Assembly: GCA_036768485.1 (NCBI GenBank)
Contig: JAVLUZ010000271.1
Coordinates: forward strand, 3,268,309-3,332,308
DNA from: Mermis nigrescens
Lineage: Eukaryota > Nematoda > Enoplea > Mermithida > Mermithidae
Length of the DNA stretch: 64,000 nucleotides
Direction of reading: 5' to 3'
Shown: piece after piece, positions 1 to 11,000 of the stretch
Layout of the letters: each line of letters opens with the position of its first letter
Position numbering within the stretch: position 1 is the stretch's first letter
Notes under the pieces: model-generated
Seen by the model: only the letters and a program-made list of their open reading frames with translations
The model's database searches: none
What the model was told of the DNA's origin: nothing
Made by a program: the position numbers and the translations under genes

Positions 1-559
1 TAGAACCTCATTTTCCCAGTTTGACTTTTTGTGATATCACAGTAAATAGGCCAAAAAAAGCTTATTTTTACTACTCTATAAGTTCTCATCAAGCTAAACC
101 ATTAAAAATGATGTAACTGAAGCTAAAACGAGGCTAGACAAAGTTTTTGACACATGGATAAGGAAAAAGAGAAGAAATGCAAATAAAGTGATTCCTCCGG
201 CATAGGAGGACACGGTAAAGGGGGAGGGGGTTAGAAAGCCGTCGCATTACGCTATTGGTTGAATTGTTGATGCTTTCGAATCAGCTACATAAGTATTAAA
301 AGGTCTCAAGAATTTGAAACAGTTTAAGGACAATGATAAAAACATGAAAATAGGAAAAGTGCTAAATATTATCCATAAAACGATATTAATATCGTTAACG
401 ATATTTTACGAAACGTTATTATGTCTGGAAAAATGTCGTTAAACAAAACGAAAACGATGTCTTTTTTCATTAACGATAACAACGCCACTTCCAACTGCCT
501 TTGCTTAACGTGTTGTATTCATTTTTGTTTTTTAAGCGACCATAAACAATATGAACACT
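1..559. other. gene-free AT-rich sequence
   Basis: No coding sequence is supported here. Positions 370-480 hold several short AACGATAT/ATATCGTT words in both orientations, giving weak local palindromes. Nothing else is recognisable. Confidence 0.5.
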
Positions 560-758
560 CAGTGGCGGATCTAGGATTTTCCTAAGGGGGGCGGTACTCC
601 TAAGGGGGGGGCGGAACACTGACTTGGGCGGAAAAATTAGCCGTTTTAATCAGAAAATCGCTTTAAAAATCGCTCAAAAGTCGTTAATTTGGCGCACTAT
701 TTTAGGCCAATGGGGGGGGCGGCCGCCCCCCCCCGACCCCTCCCTAAATCCTCCCCTG
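560..758. mobile_element. short non-autonomous hAT-type element with 8-bp target duplication
   Basis: The termini are imperfect inverted repeats: CAGTGGCGGATCTAGG at the left and CCTAAATCCTCCCCTG at the right. The same 8 bases, TGAACACT, flank it at 552-559 and 759-766. An 8-bp duplication with CAG...CTG-type ends is the hallmark of the hAT superfamily. The 199-bp body is rich in G/C runs and codes for nothing. A longer relative may end near 8958, where the sequence reads CCTTAAATCCGCCTATG. Confidence 0.8.
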
Positions 759-889
759 TGAACACTGTATGTTTGTAGTAGGTGTAGTTTATAAGCTGGA
801 TTCACTCGGCAAACAAATTTACTCATTATTGTAACATCCCGTTTATCCATCGCTTGACTCTCCACCAGACATGCAACATGGGGAGGGGG

Positions 890-1180
890 TTTGGGGTCTG
901 GGGACCCCTAGAATAAAAACATTGAAAATTTTCTCGGGAGAATAAGGCAAAATGAAGGCAAAAAAAGGGATGAGAATCATGAATTTTTTCAGAAGCACTT
1001 TAAATTGACCTGAAACGATTTAACGTAGTTTTAACGCTATTTTAACGCTTACACCAGTTCCTGAGGTCATATTGACCAAAAAACTCAATTCTTGACCCAG
1101 ACCGGCTGAAGCCCCTTCAGATCGGCCACGCTGTGCATCTATCCTGCTGACCTCATAAAATAGCTGCGGCGACCACCCCC
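890..1180. repeat. dispersed repeat family E (TTCTCGGGA...CTCAATTCTTGACC)
   Basis: This stretch shares an ordered series of words with 6540-6680, 36490-36790 (inverted) and 40480-40760: TTTTCTCGGGA, GGCAAAATGAA, AAATTGACCTGAAA, TTTGAGGTCAT and CTCAATTCTTGACCC. Copies are about 250-300 bp and strongly diverged. They have no coding capacity and no clear termini. Confidence 0.55.
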
Positions 1181-1493
1181 AGAATTGTTGATCTTTCAAG
1201 CAATTACAAAAAGTGTCTACGCTTCGCCTCATCTACTCATTTTTAACTAAAACATGCATACATAGCTTGTAGCCTGTTTAAACTCAAATTTTTAAACGTT
1301 TTTTCGACAAACTTTTTTTACGGTTTTATATTATAGAACGGAGAAAGTAGCGGACAAAATACGGACAAAAACATATTTTCCACCATCCAACACATTGTAA
1401 GCTTTAAAAATCTGAATCTATAGTCTGTTTCACATAACTTCGTGCATAAATTCTTAGAATTTTCATCGGCAGTAAGCCTAGGCTTACGATAAT

Positions 1494-2048
1494 TATAGTC
1501 AGTTTCATTTATCCGAGAGCTTTTTCATAAATCTTTTCCGAGATTACAGTAACTCTATCTTCCCAACTTACTGTAGGTCATTTAGAGATTACTGTAGCTA
1601 CATAGGATGGACGGGTTTTTCAATAAAATTTCTCACAGCATAATTTTTTCTCGTCTTCCAGCAGATCACGCAACATGCGGATGGAATTCGTGCATTCAGC
1701 TTGTAATCAATCGACCGTTAAACACAACACAATAGACTAGCATTTTAAACATCGCCGAAAACTTTTGCTTAGTGTAGTGGTAGAACGTCAAATTCTCGTC
1801 GAAGCAACACGGGTTCGATTCCTGTTGCAAGATTTTTATTTGGCGCACTAACTATAGTATGTCACAGCACTGTCTAGATGCTTGGAATAAATTTATATGG
1901 ACACTTTAGTGCATTAAAAATGAAAAAATGGCGGAAGCTCGCCCCACTCAACTTTTCTGTCGAGTTACAGTGAATCTTCCAATTAGGCATACTGTGACCT
2001 TCAAAAAAATTTACTGAAAAGGCTCTCGGATAAATGAAACAGACTATA
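1494..2048. mobile_element. TIR element with an embedded tRNA-like gene (copy 1)
   Basis: It starts TATAGTCAGTTTCATTTATC and ends with the near reverse complement, GATAAATGAAACAGACTATA, giving TIRs of at least 28 bp that include CCGAGAGC. A second copy lies at 57275-57826. Both copies carry a tRNA-like stretch in the middle, and the region around it is also conserved (for example ACACAATAGACTA next to the tRNA-like part). It encodes no protein, so it would need a transposase in trans. Confidence 0.75.
1763..1833 (+). other. tRNA-like sequence with A and B boxes
   Basis: TAGTGTAGTGG (1770-1780) matches the polymerase III A box and GGTTCGATTCC (1812-1822) is a perfect B box. A T-arm ACGGG/CCTGT and a 6-of-7 acceptor stem (TTTTGCT with TGCAAGA) can be drawn. 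The D and anticodon stems pair poorly. It lies inside a transposable element that has a second copy, so it is best seen as a tRNA-derived promoter or SINE remnant, not a working tRNA. Confidence 0.6.
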
Positions 2049-2060
2049 TATATATATATA

Positions 2061-2857
2061 TAGCAAAGAAAAATGCTCCGATGGAACAAAAAAGATGAAT
2101 ATACTTGGAATTGTGGGCTATTAAGGATGTAAAAGGAGGGGACTAGGAAAAATCTACCTAAAGTCGCAAAATTTGCTAAAAATCACACTTTCCCTAATCA
2201 ACGCAAAAATCGAAGTATGTTCTGCGGCAAACAAATTAAAATAAATCTTCAACCATAGAAATGATTGAAAAAGCAGCACGTTAGCTATGCAGTAGCTATG
2301 GAAAATGATATTGAGTAAACTAACAGGCTTTCTTAGCCAATTGAATGAAATAGCAAAGATTGATGAATCCAAGACAACTGAAGAAATTATTGGTTTAAAA
2401 CAGTAGGAAACGCTTAAGTTGACTTAAAACAGACTAAATGTAAGTACAGTAGCATTACCGAGACCATTGTGTGCACTAATCAATCGGCCCCTGCTTTGCT
2501 TGCTATAATGCTCAAAACAAAATAAAATAACTTTAAATACAATACCACTTAGTTTTCTATCAATCAGGATACGAAGCTAGTCAGCGTTGCTACTTGCCAG
2601 CAATTTAAAAAAAATAAACATTACAGATTTCGTTTATACACTCTTATCTAAAACTTTAAACATTATTTAAAAAAACACTTTTTTAGAGGCTGCAGAATAT
2701 ACTTCGATTTTTTGCGTCGCTTAGAGAAAGTGTGATTTTTAGCAGATTTTGCGACTTTAGGTAGATTTTTCCTAGTCCCCTCCTTTTACATCCTTAATAA
2801 TCAACAACTCCAAGTAAATTCATCTTTTTTGTTCCATCGGAGCATTTTTCTTTGCTA
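2061..2857. mobile_element. MITE with ~170-bp terminal inverted repeats (copy A)
   Basis: The left end TAGCAAAGAAAAATGCTCCG is inverted at the right end (CGGAGCATTTTTCTTTGCTA). The inverted match continues about 170 bp through the words AAGATGAATATACTTGGA, AAAGGAGGGGACTAGGAAAA and AATCACACTTT. The second copy is 23838-24597. A diverged copy is at about 48721-49400 and a single-end fragment is at about 34389-34470. In both good copies it forms the left end of a larger 3.86 kb repeat. Confidence 0.75.
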
Positions 2858-3200
2858 GTACACTACTTTTAAATAGCGTGATTTCAGTACTTCAGTCAGT
2901 AAACACATACAGTAACATGCCATATTAATGACAACAGTCCAAGAACGCGGAGAACAATATTTTTCTTAACATCAGCATTATCCTTTTTAAACAAGACAAC
3001 CTTACATTATTTAAACAGATCAAAGTTTTTCAGCAAAAACTCAAAAACTTTACGCAAATATCAAGTGTAAGGAACACAACGCTTGGATTTGGAAGTAAAA
3101 TAAATTTGTAGGATAAACTACATATTAACAACAAATGAATAGTGCAAACTTTACACAACTACTATAACATCCTTTAACATCCTTAATAATCCACAATTCC

Positions 3201-3202
3201 AT

Positions 3203-3294
<92 letters not shown>
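3201..3294. repeat. (AT)n microsatellite
   Basis: About 94 bp of almost uninterrupted AT dinucleotides, with one AA interruption near 3215. Apparent Ile-Tyr ORFs across it are artefacts. Confidence 0.95.
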
Positions 3295-3297
<3 letters not shown>

Positions 3298-5929
3298 TGT
3301 AAAGAAAACTAACAGTCAGATTCCCAATTCTAATTTTACTTATAACATTTTGCAAAAAATTCAAGCTTCCGCAAGGCTCTAGACCTAAAGTTAATATGCA
3401 GTGTAAATGCAGTGTAAACCTTACACAACCACAGAGTGTAAAGAAGACTTTAGTCGGATTCGTAATTCTAATATTACTCAGATATTACGATAAAGATTTA
3501 TGAAAAAATTGAGTCTCTACAATAAGCCGAGAACAAATAAACATCAGTTGCAAACAACTTTACACCACTGTTGAGTGTAAGCAAACGAGCTCAACTAGCG
3601 TCTCACATTTGATTCTTGCTACATTTTTAGACTTTAGAAAAAGTCTAGCTTCTCCAAGGCTTTAGAACTAAAGTTAATATGCGGTTTAAACTTTACACAA
3701 CCACAGAGTGTAAAGAGAATTTCAATCGGATACGTAATTCTGATATTACTCTGATATTATGATCAACATTTATGAAAAAATTAAGTCTCAACAATGGCCC
3801 GAGGACAAATAAATATCACATGTTAACCTTTTTACACCACTATTGTGTGCAAACAAACTGGCGTATCACATTTGGTTTCTGGTTCATTTTTAGACTTGAG
3901 ATTATGTCCAGACTCATAACCCAGAACTTGAAAGAAAAAAGAAGACATGAACACGTTTAACTCCCCCATTTTTTCGACTTTACACCTCCCGAAAAAGCTA
4001 AATACTGATGTAAACAAACGCAATTCGCTGTGACGCATACCCCTTAGAAAGTACTTTATTTTTATCCTATTCGACCTCGCCCGACTTCTGAACAGAGAAA
4101 GTGGCGAACAAATAATGTACAAATACGTATTTTCCACTGTCCACCACATTGTAAACTTTAAAAATCTGAACCTAACGCACCATTGAATGTAAATAAATCC
4201 AGTTCGGACCAGTTTGTTGCCCTTTGATTGTATTACGTTTGTACGTGCCAAACTTATGTTCCGCAAAATATTTGATATGATTTACTAATCAAAATACGAA
4301 AATAACCTGTTTTTTCGCCGACTTTACGCCTCAGATTTTGAACTTTACACCCCATAAACAACTCAATATTACGTTTTTTTGAACGTGGCTTGCTTCAACG
4401 TGTAGCCATTAGGAGTTACTTTATTTCTATTTTATTCAATTCATCCCAACTCATAACCGAAAAAGTTGGCAGAGAAATCTTGGACAAAATCTGTTTTTTT
4501 ACTCATCCACTAGAGTGTAAAGTTTAAAACCCTGGTACTAACTGCGTATTGATTGTAGAAAAGTTTGCTGGTAAGCGCAAGATAGCCCTCGATCCGTAGT
4601 ACATATCTGTCAGAAAAAATTTCTCAAAACTCATAACCGGAGTTGTTGGCAGACATAAACAAGTCGAAAACTCGACCAAAATGTCTTTTCACCCCCAGAT
4701 TTTCGCACTCTTTACACTTCCATTCAAGAACTGAGGCGAAATTGAAAAAACAAAAACTGTGTGATCTGCAGAACCTAAATAGATAAATAAGTCAAATGAA
4801 GTGCATGGTTTTGCCAAAAGAATTAAAAATATGAAAAAAGTTAGCATTCAGAAGATTCGAATCCACCATTCTTTTTTAAGACCGCATCCAAAAACGGAGT
4901 TGTCAACCACTGCGCCAACTCGACATATCGGTAGATTTCAGCTTGATTATACTATTTTGAAAAATATTCATCATTCTACTGAAGTTTAAGAATAGTGCAT
5001 TCATGATGATAAAAATAATTATTTATTAAAGACAAGTCAAAAACCTCTGAAATGGTAAAAATCTGATCAAACAATATGCAATACGGAGTTATCTATCGGC
5101 ATTAGAAAATAGATGTATAATTCAAAGTTCGCTTCTTCACACCTCAATGAACACTGGCTGAAGAAAAGTTTAAAGGTCAGATTCGTTATTCTGACCTTTC
5201 GGAGAACATTTAAAAAATTCATCATCTACGACATTCTGGGCGCAAAAATGCTTCTCGATGTAAACTTTACACTTATGCTAATACCGTAATATTGGGTGTA
5301 TAGAAACAAAATAAGCTGGGATCTGTATCGCTAAGGTCAGGGCATCTTTTAAGCATAATTAGCATGTTCCGCCTACTTAGCGGAGTACTTGAAGAAATAT
5401 CGTTTTTCGTCTCGAACCCTTTACACCAAAACGATCACAGATAAATAAATATTGTAATATAAGAGAAAAAATTCGGTCTTGAGATTTTGCAACCCTCTAC
5501 ATTACAAAACTGATTGGACTGCACAGAAACCAAAATTGAGTTAGATAAGCTGAAGGACACGCAAGGGGTAAAAAACACGTATACTTACACCTTTGTGCAA
5601 CAAGCATTGAGTTTAAAGAAATTTTAAGGTCAGATTCGTAATCTACAGCTCAGGAGCAACATTTTAAAAAATTGGCCCACCGCAAATTATTTGATTTTTT
5701 GGTTTACACTTTACACGCTCATTTCTAACTCAGTATTGAGTGTAAACAAAAAAAGACCGGCAACGAATTTTTTTAATTATCCATGGATTAAAAAAAACCG
5801 CACCTCCCAGGTGTGTGCCGTTGTTGCTGTGAGGGGGGCACAAATTTCGCACTCGTTGTGATAAACATATAAGAGAAAGGATGGCCAAGTATGAAATAAG
5901 TACGCGCTAACGCGCTACTGATTACATCA

Positions 5930-6010
5930 ATGCTACAATCGCAATCTGTCAGCTTATTGTCGGAGATGGTTTTAAAATTTATGACCGAAATTGTAGTGTG
6001 ACAGACTATA
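5930..6010. mobile_element. fragment of short AGTCTGTTTCA TIR element
   Basis: The right half of the ~170-bp family seen complete at 58425-58592. It keeps CAATCTGTCAGCTTATTGTC, AAATTTATG and the terminal GACAGACTATAG. Another half copy is at 1418-1493. Confidence 0.6.
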
Positions 6011-6184
6011 GTTCCTCATTGAATGTAAAGAAATCGGTTTGGGCCAGTTTTCAGCCTTTGAACCATAATTTCTCCCACAAAATTTTCCATTTTAATGATT
6101 TTTCGGGGGAGGCAAGACAACCCAAACCCCTCACGTGCATTTCTCCCTTTGACCCCCAGACTGGCAACTGAACCCCACTTCGAA

Positions 6185-6480
6185 AAATAGCCGCAACTGT
6201 CCAGAATTGTCGATTTTTTGTAAAAATTCTAAAAAGTGTGGTTTATACATTGGCAAAAAGTCAAATTTCGTCATATATTTATTTCTGACTATTTTTTGTT
6301 CATTTTTCTCAATTTTTTTAAATGTTTTTATGCTTTATAAAAACGAGCATAATCCGAAAAGTCTAAAAACAGTGTTTTTGACAATTACCAGTCGTTTCTT
6401 AGCCCAAAAAGAGTACTTCTTTAAAAAATTTCGGTCTTGACACCACTCTTTCCGGAATTCCCATGCAATACGAGTACATG
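6185..6480 (-). repeat. dispersed repeat family F
   Basis: Shares with 11140-11530, 14155-14515, 37165-37580, 40785-41020 and 42370-42755 the ordered motifs GAATTCTGGGGG, TTTTGGGCTAAA, a run around AAAACA.TGTTTTTGAC, TTCTAGAGCATAAAAACA and a GGCGCGAAGCGCC-type hairpin. Length is about 300-400 bp. Non-coding; orientation varies between copies. Confidence 0.6.
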
Positions 6481-6680
6481 TTATGGTGGCAATTGGAATA
6501 GAAAGTGTGGAGTTACGTGCAGAGGACGGACGAGACGAGACCGTTTGACCAGATATGCACGTGGGGGTTTGGGAGTTTGAGATTCCCAGAATGGAAAAAT
6601 TGGAAATTTTCTCGGGAAATTAAAGCAAAATCAGGGACAAAAATGAATGAAAATTAAAAATTTTTCAAAAACTGCTCAAT

Positions 6681-8032
6681 CAGTTAATGATCCAGTGCAT
6701 CCTTTATTATTAATGCAAGTTTTTAATAATGCTTTTCATATGAAATCAAGATTGTAAGTTTCTGAATATCTTTCTTACGGTGCGGTAAGGTCTCTGAAAT
6801 CAGACAGGTTACTCTAATCTAATTTATCCAAACACATTCAAATAAATACGTATTCAGGTTTTTATTGGCGCAACATTAACGAGATTCTGCCCACAAATTC
6901 ACATTTTTTCACGCATATTACGAATTAAACAGATAAACAGATAAGACATTTATTTAACTCGTTTATTAAACGATGGTACAGAAAATCCGTTATTAATATG
7001 CATAATCCCTCGTTAGTAGCATATGTACATACATACATATCACATCGTTTTCACACAATTTGAGAATTTTTGTACATTTAAGCATATAACTTTTGATCAG
7101 CTGTTATTTGTTAATAAAATAAATACAATAAATGATCACAATTCATTCAGCTTGCTCAAAAAATAGTTCAGGTTTTATGTTATAACACGCCTACAGTGGG
7201 ACAGTCGGTCAAAGCCGATGAACCTAATCACCATTGAATAAATCATTTCAGTGAAGTGAGGTTTCTTGAGATGAACTCAAGAACCACTTAACGAATTTTT
7301 ATGAAATAAAGTGTTTTAGATAGGCAATTTTGGAATGAAACTATTTTGCCAAAAGAAAGTATAGCTAGCTTATGTCTACAGTATGCCAGGCTCGAAAAAG
7401 TGCTCAAACTTAGCTTAGTCACTAAAGTATACAGGTTAAGTTTCATATTTTGAAAAATAGCAAAATAGATAGATATTTTTGTGCCCTAAATTTCACCGGT
7501 TTTTCGTGTTTCTGAATAGTTTGTCCTGCAATTTCAATTTAATTGTTTTCCAAAATGGCTGCCCCCATAAGGTATGCATTTTACTCGCGGTATTTTTCAT
7601 CTTTTTAAATGTTTAAGCTGATTTTAGAAAGCCTAAAAAAAGCTCATTCGAATGATATCCTATTTGTCTGATTTACTAAAGAATTCCAGTTTTTCAATAT
7701 GGCCGCTAGAAAGGCTGTCATACTGTAGCTTTTGATGTTTTCAGCGATTATTCTGTGAGTTTCTGACATATTTTATAAATTTCTTAAGTAAATAGCTTGA
7801 AAATTTAATGTTCTTTCTAATGAGCTATGTCTTATGTTCTGAATCCTTCTAGTTCGTTAAGGAAAATTCAAAAACCTCCAAATTATTCAATGCATTGTGA
7901 AAATGAGGTCATATGTAACGTCTTGCCCAATAACAAACACATGTGTGTGTATGACGAGCAAGTTTATATGTTGAGCAAATATCAATGCGCTGATAAATCC
8001 ACGACAATTGGACTATTTTGCCATCTAATGGT
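6681..8032. other. gene-free region downstream of the YGTM gene
   Basis: This 1.35 kb separates dispersed repeats from the stop codon of the minus-strand gene at 8033 and so includes its 3' untranslated region. I see no canonical AATAAA on the minus strand just after the stop. No ORF here shows protein-like composition. Confidence 0.5.
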
Positions 8033-11000
8033 TCAAGGTCTTTGAAACGATGGGGTCATTTTGTTATCAATGCCTAGCATAGTTCCATAGGCATCTACGG
8101 ACACTTTTTCTGTATAAAAAGAATGTAAATTACTCAAAAGATTTCTACCTATTGAAGTTATCCTCCTCAACAATGTCTCGAAGCTAAATTTATATAGTCT
8201 ATTTTACGCAGCCTTGTGCAGGAATCACAATTTTTGAGTCAATGTAAATCGATTAAAAAAGTAATTTAGAAGAAGCAGAAATCGTGATGGTACTTATTGT
8301 GCAGGTGCACAGCAATTGAAGAGCACATGAAATTCTACAGTTCAAAATTGTACTGGTGTAAACTGCTTAAAAACCACTTTTGTATCTACCCGTTTGAGGA
8401 ATAAAAATTCATATCCGAAATCCGTAATTAATGGTGGAGCCAGAATTTTCGTGAGGGGGTGGTGTGGTACCCTTGACTTTTCCGAAAACGTCGAAGATAG
8501 GTCCAAAGATTTGACCTGCATTGCGAAGCACCATTTTTCGGCCTTTTACGTTGTCTACTTCCGGAAAAACATTTTAAATTTCCGACATTTTTGAGCGAAA
8601 AAACCCTGAAATTTTTTTTTTACTCAAGCGAAAGACGTGTAGAAGCTTGAATTATTGCTCGATGTTTTGTGATTGTGGCAGTTGACGCGGAGCGTCGAAA
8701 ATTTTCAAAAGTTATGCTTATAGAAGAAAACTATGCTGAAATAGCTGTATCTGCTCTCAAAATCGTTCGAAAACCATACCTTGTGCAAAAACAAGACTTT
8801 TATGCCGCCAAAAAAGTAAAGAAATGCCATAAGGGAAAAATTTTTGAAATTTAATTCGCTTACAGCCAAACATCATTGCAGATTACATATTCGTTCTTTA
8901 TCTCGCCAACTATGTTGGGCCGATGAGGGAGGGGGACTGGCCGTCCCCCTTAAATCCGCCTATGGTTACAATTGAAGAAGCTTTTGTTCTCGAGCTTATT
9001 CATAAAACAGGCTTGAAAATTGTAGAAAAGTCAGAATTTGGTGTGAAAAATCACTGATTTCGTGCAGAATTAGGTGCACTTCAGTAATTTGATACATAAT
9101 TCGTAGGCTTTACTCAAATAGAAATTTATTTTAATGCAATAAGACTCTACATTTAGATATTTTCGAACAAAAAACGTTCTCTACAATCGGTTAGCAATTT
9201 GCAGTGAGAAAACGAATGTTTCAGTCTACAGAAACTGAAGATCATATAGAGTTTAAAGTCAAATTACCAGATTTATTTTTACAGAACAAACACTCACTTT
9301 TAGCAATTATTTTTGAGAATTTGAACTTGATTTTTCTTTATTTAGTGCAAATTTAGGCAAATGTGCGAATTTGGTGCATTTGGTGCAAAACAGTGAAATA
9401 GGGCGTAATTTCGTGCAAAACGAAATGCTAGTCGAGTGCTGGAAATAAGTTTTCGACGTTACTCGACATCTTGAATCTCATAGGCTTAAAAAATTTGGTG
9501 CAGCACGTAATTTTGACTTCTCTAACTATAACCTCATTGGTATACAATAAAATGTCCTTATTAGCAAAGTATCACCTAACACTCGAATTTTTCGTTGCTC
9601 GATAAACTGCATATGCGTAGCATATTTCAAGAAACCCTGCGAAAAGGAACCAATTTTCAGCACCTACAAAAATTGTTTCCAGGTAATGCTGTTGTGAACG
9701 ATTTTGCATAATGATACCTTTATTCCTTCTTCATTGTATGTTCAATCATATTCGTTGCATCAGTTTAATCTTTTTAATTAATTTAAATCAATTAAGAAAT
9801 TGTTCGCTTTGCACAAGGTTTTGTGAAATGGACATTAGTCTCGCTCGACCTCGTAATAAACAAATTTGGTTCCGAAGGAACGACTAAATGACATGCATTT
9901 ATAGAATGTACAACATTGCAAAACCATGCAAGAATATATTGACGTTTTGTGCTCTAAGGCTTCTCTCAATTCGGAATAGGTCCCATTAGGAGGAAAGAGT
10001 TCTATAGCAAATTGTTTGCAAAGTATGTAAAAAATAACTGTGGAAACTGATTTCATTAGAAAAAGTAGATTGTAAAAGTGCTAAATCGATCTAAAGAAAT
10101 CGTTGAGAGTAATCGTTTCAAGAAAGCGGAGGCGCGCTTACTGATTTTTTGCTAATGAGTGCTAAATTTATCCTTTAAGAATGTAGCAAAACTTTCCGGT
10201 CTTGAGAATTAAAACCACGCTTGAACTATCATGTGATGCGGCAAGTTATTTTCAATTGAAAATGTTACATTGACACATGTGCTATGCTACCTCACAAGTT
10301 TAAAAGCAACAAGCCATCTAAATAAAGGCATAGGGCTTATATTTCCTATTCCATAGAGTTCCGTTTATCAAAATGTTGCAGTGAATAAATGGAACGAAAA
10401 AATAGGGGGATAGCAACTTTCAGGAATTCAACAAAGTGCAAACTTCGTTGTGCGTCATGCAGTAAAAACATAAATTTCGGCCTGCTATTTTGTTGTCATA
10501 ATTCTCAACAGAATAGTTACTTGTATTACCTACACCTCCAAAGCTTTAACTATTCAAAACAAAAATTCAAGGGCAACAACGGCTCTACTACAACAATGCA
10601 GATTCTAGTGAAACAAGTAAACTAAGTAAAACAATAAGCTAAAATTCTACAACGCACATAAAGATAAATTAGGGCTGAATTGGACAAGTAAAATGTGATC
10701 CGCTACGAAAAATAGTTCAAAAAGATTATAAATCATAATCAAAAAAGCGAATATATCATCTTAATTAAATTTTTTCATAAATTTACTGAATTTGGCATTT
10801 AAGCAGTCTCAAAAATGTGGTGCTGAAAAAGACGCTCGTAAAAAAACTTAAGAGCAATATTTTCGAAATACTTTCTATGGAGCTATGCACAAGCCTACCG
10901 CTGTACGATTGACGCTGTGTATGATAAAGGATCAAAGCGACTTACTAGCAGCGGCCTTTGCCGGAGCCCCTTTACTAGCGCGCAAAGCATCCGCCGGCGT

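Larger units (their letters stand above)
2061..5918 (+). repeat. 3.86 kb composite repeat 'block R', copy A
   Basis: Collinear with 23838-27698. Both start with the TAGCAAAG MITE, continue with the same non-coding sequence and end in a short hairpin, TACGCGCTAACGCGCTAC. The interior holds degenerate ~300-bp units containing TTTACACAACCACAGAGTGT, GGATTCGTAATTCTGATATT and ATTTATGAAAAAATTAAGTC. An inverted 3' copy occupies 45996-47580 and a fragment lies at about 34940-35450. No ORF is conserved between copies, so it is non-autonomous. A Helitron-like nature is possible because of the terminal hairpin, but is not proven. Confidence 0.75.

Noticed and set aside
1763..1833. Functional tRNA gene
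   Set aside because: D and anticodon stems pair badly and the sequence is carried inside a repeated TIR element, so I list it only as tRNA-like.
3125..3364. Ile-Tyr-rich ORF
   Set aside because: It is the translation of an (AT)n microsatellite; the same applies to 37541-37812.
3832..4266. 144-residue minus-strand ORF
   Set aside because: It falls inside block R and is not conserved in copy B; composition is random.
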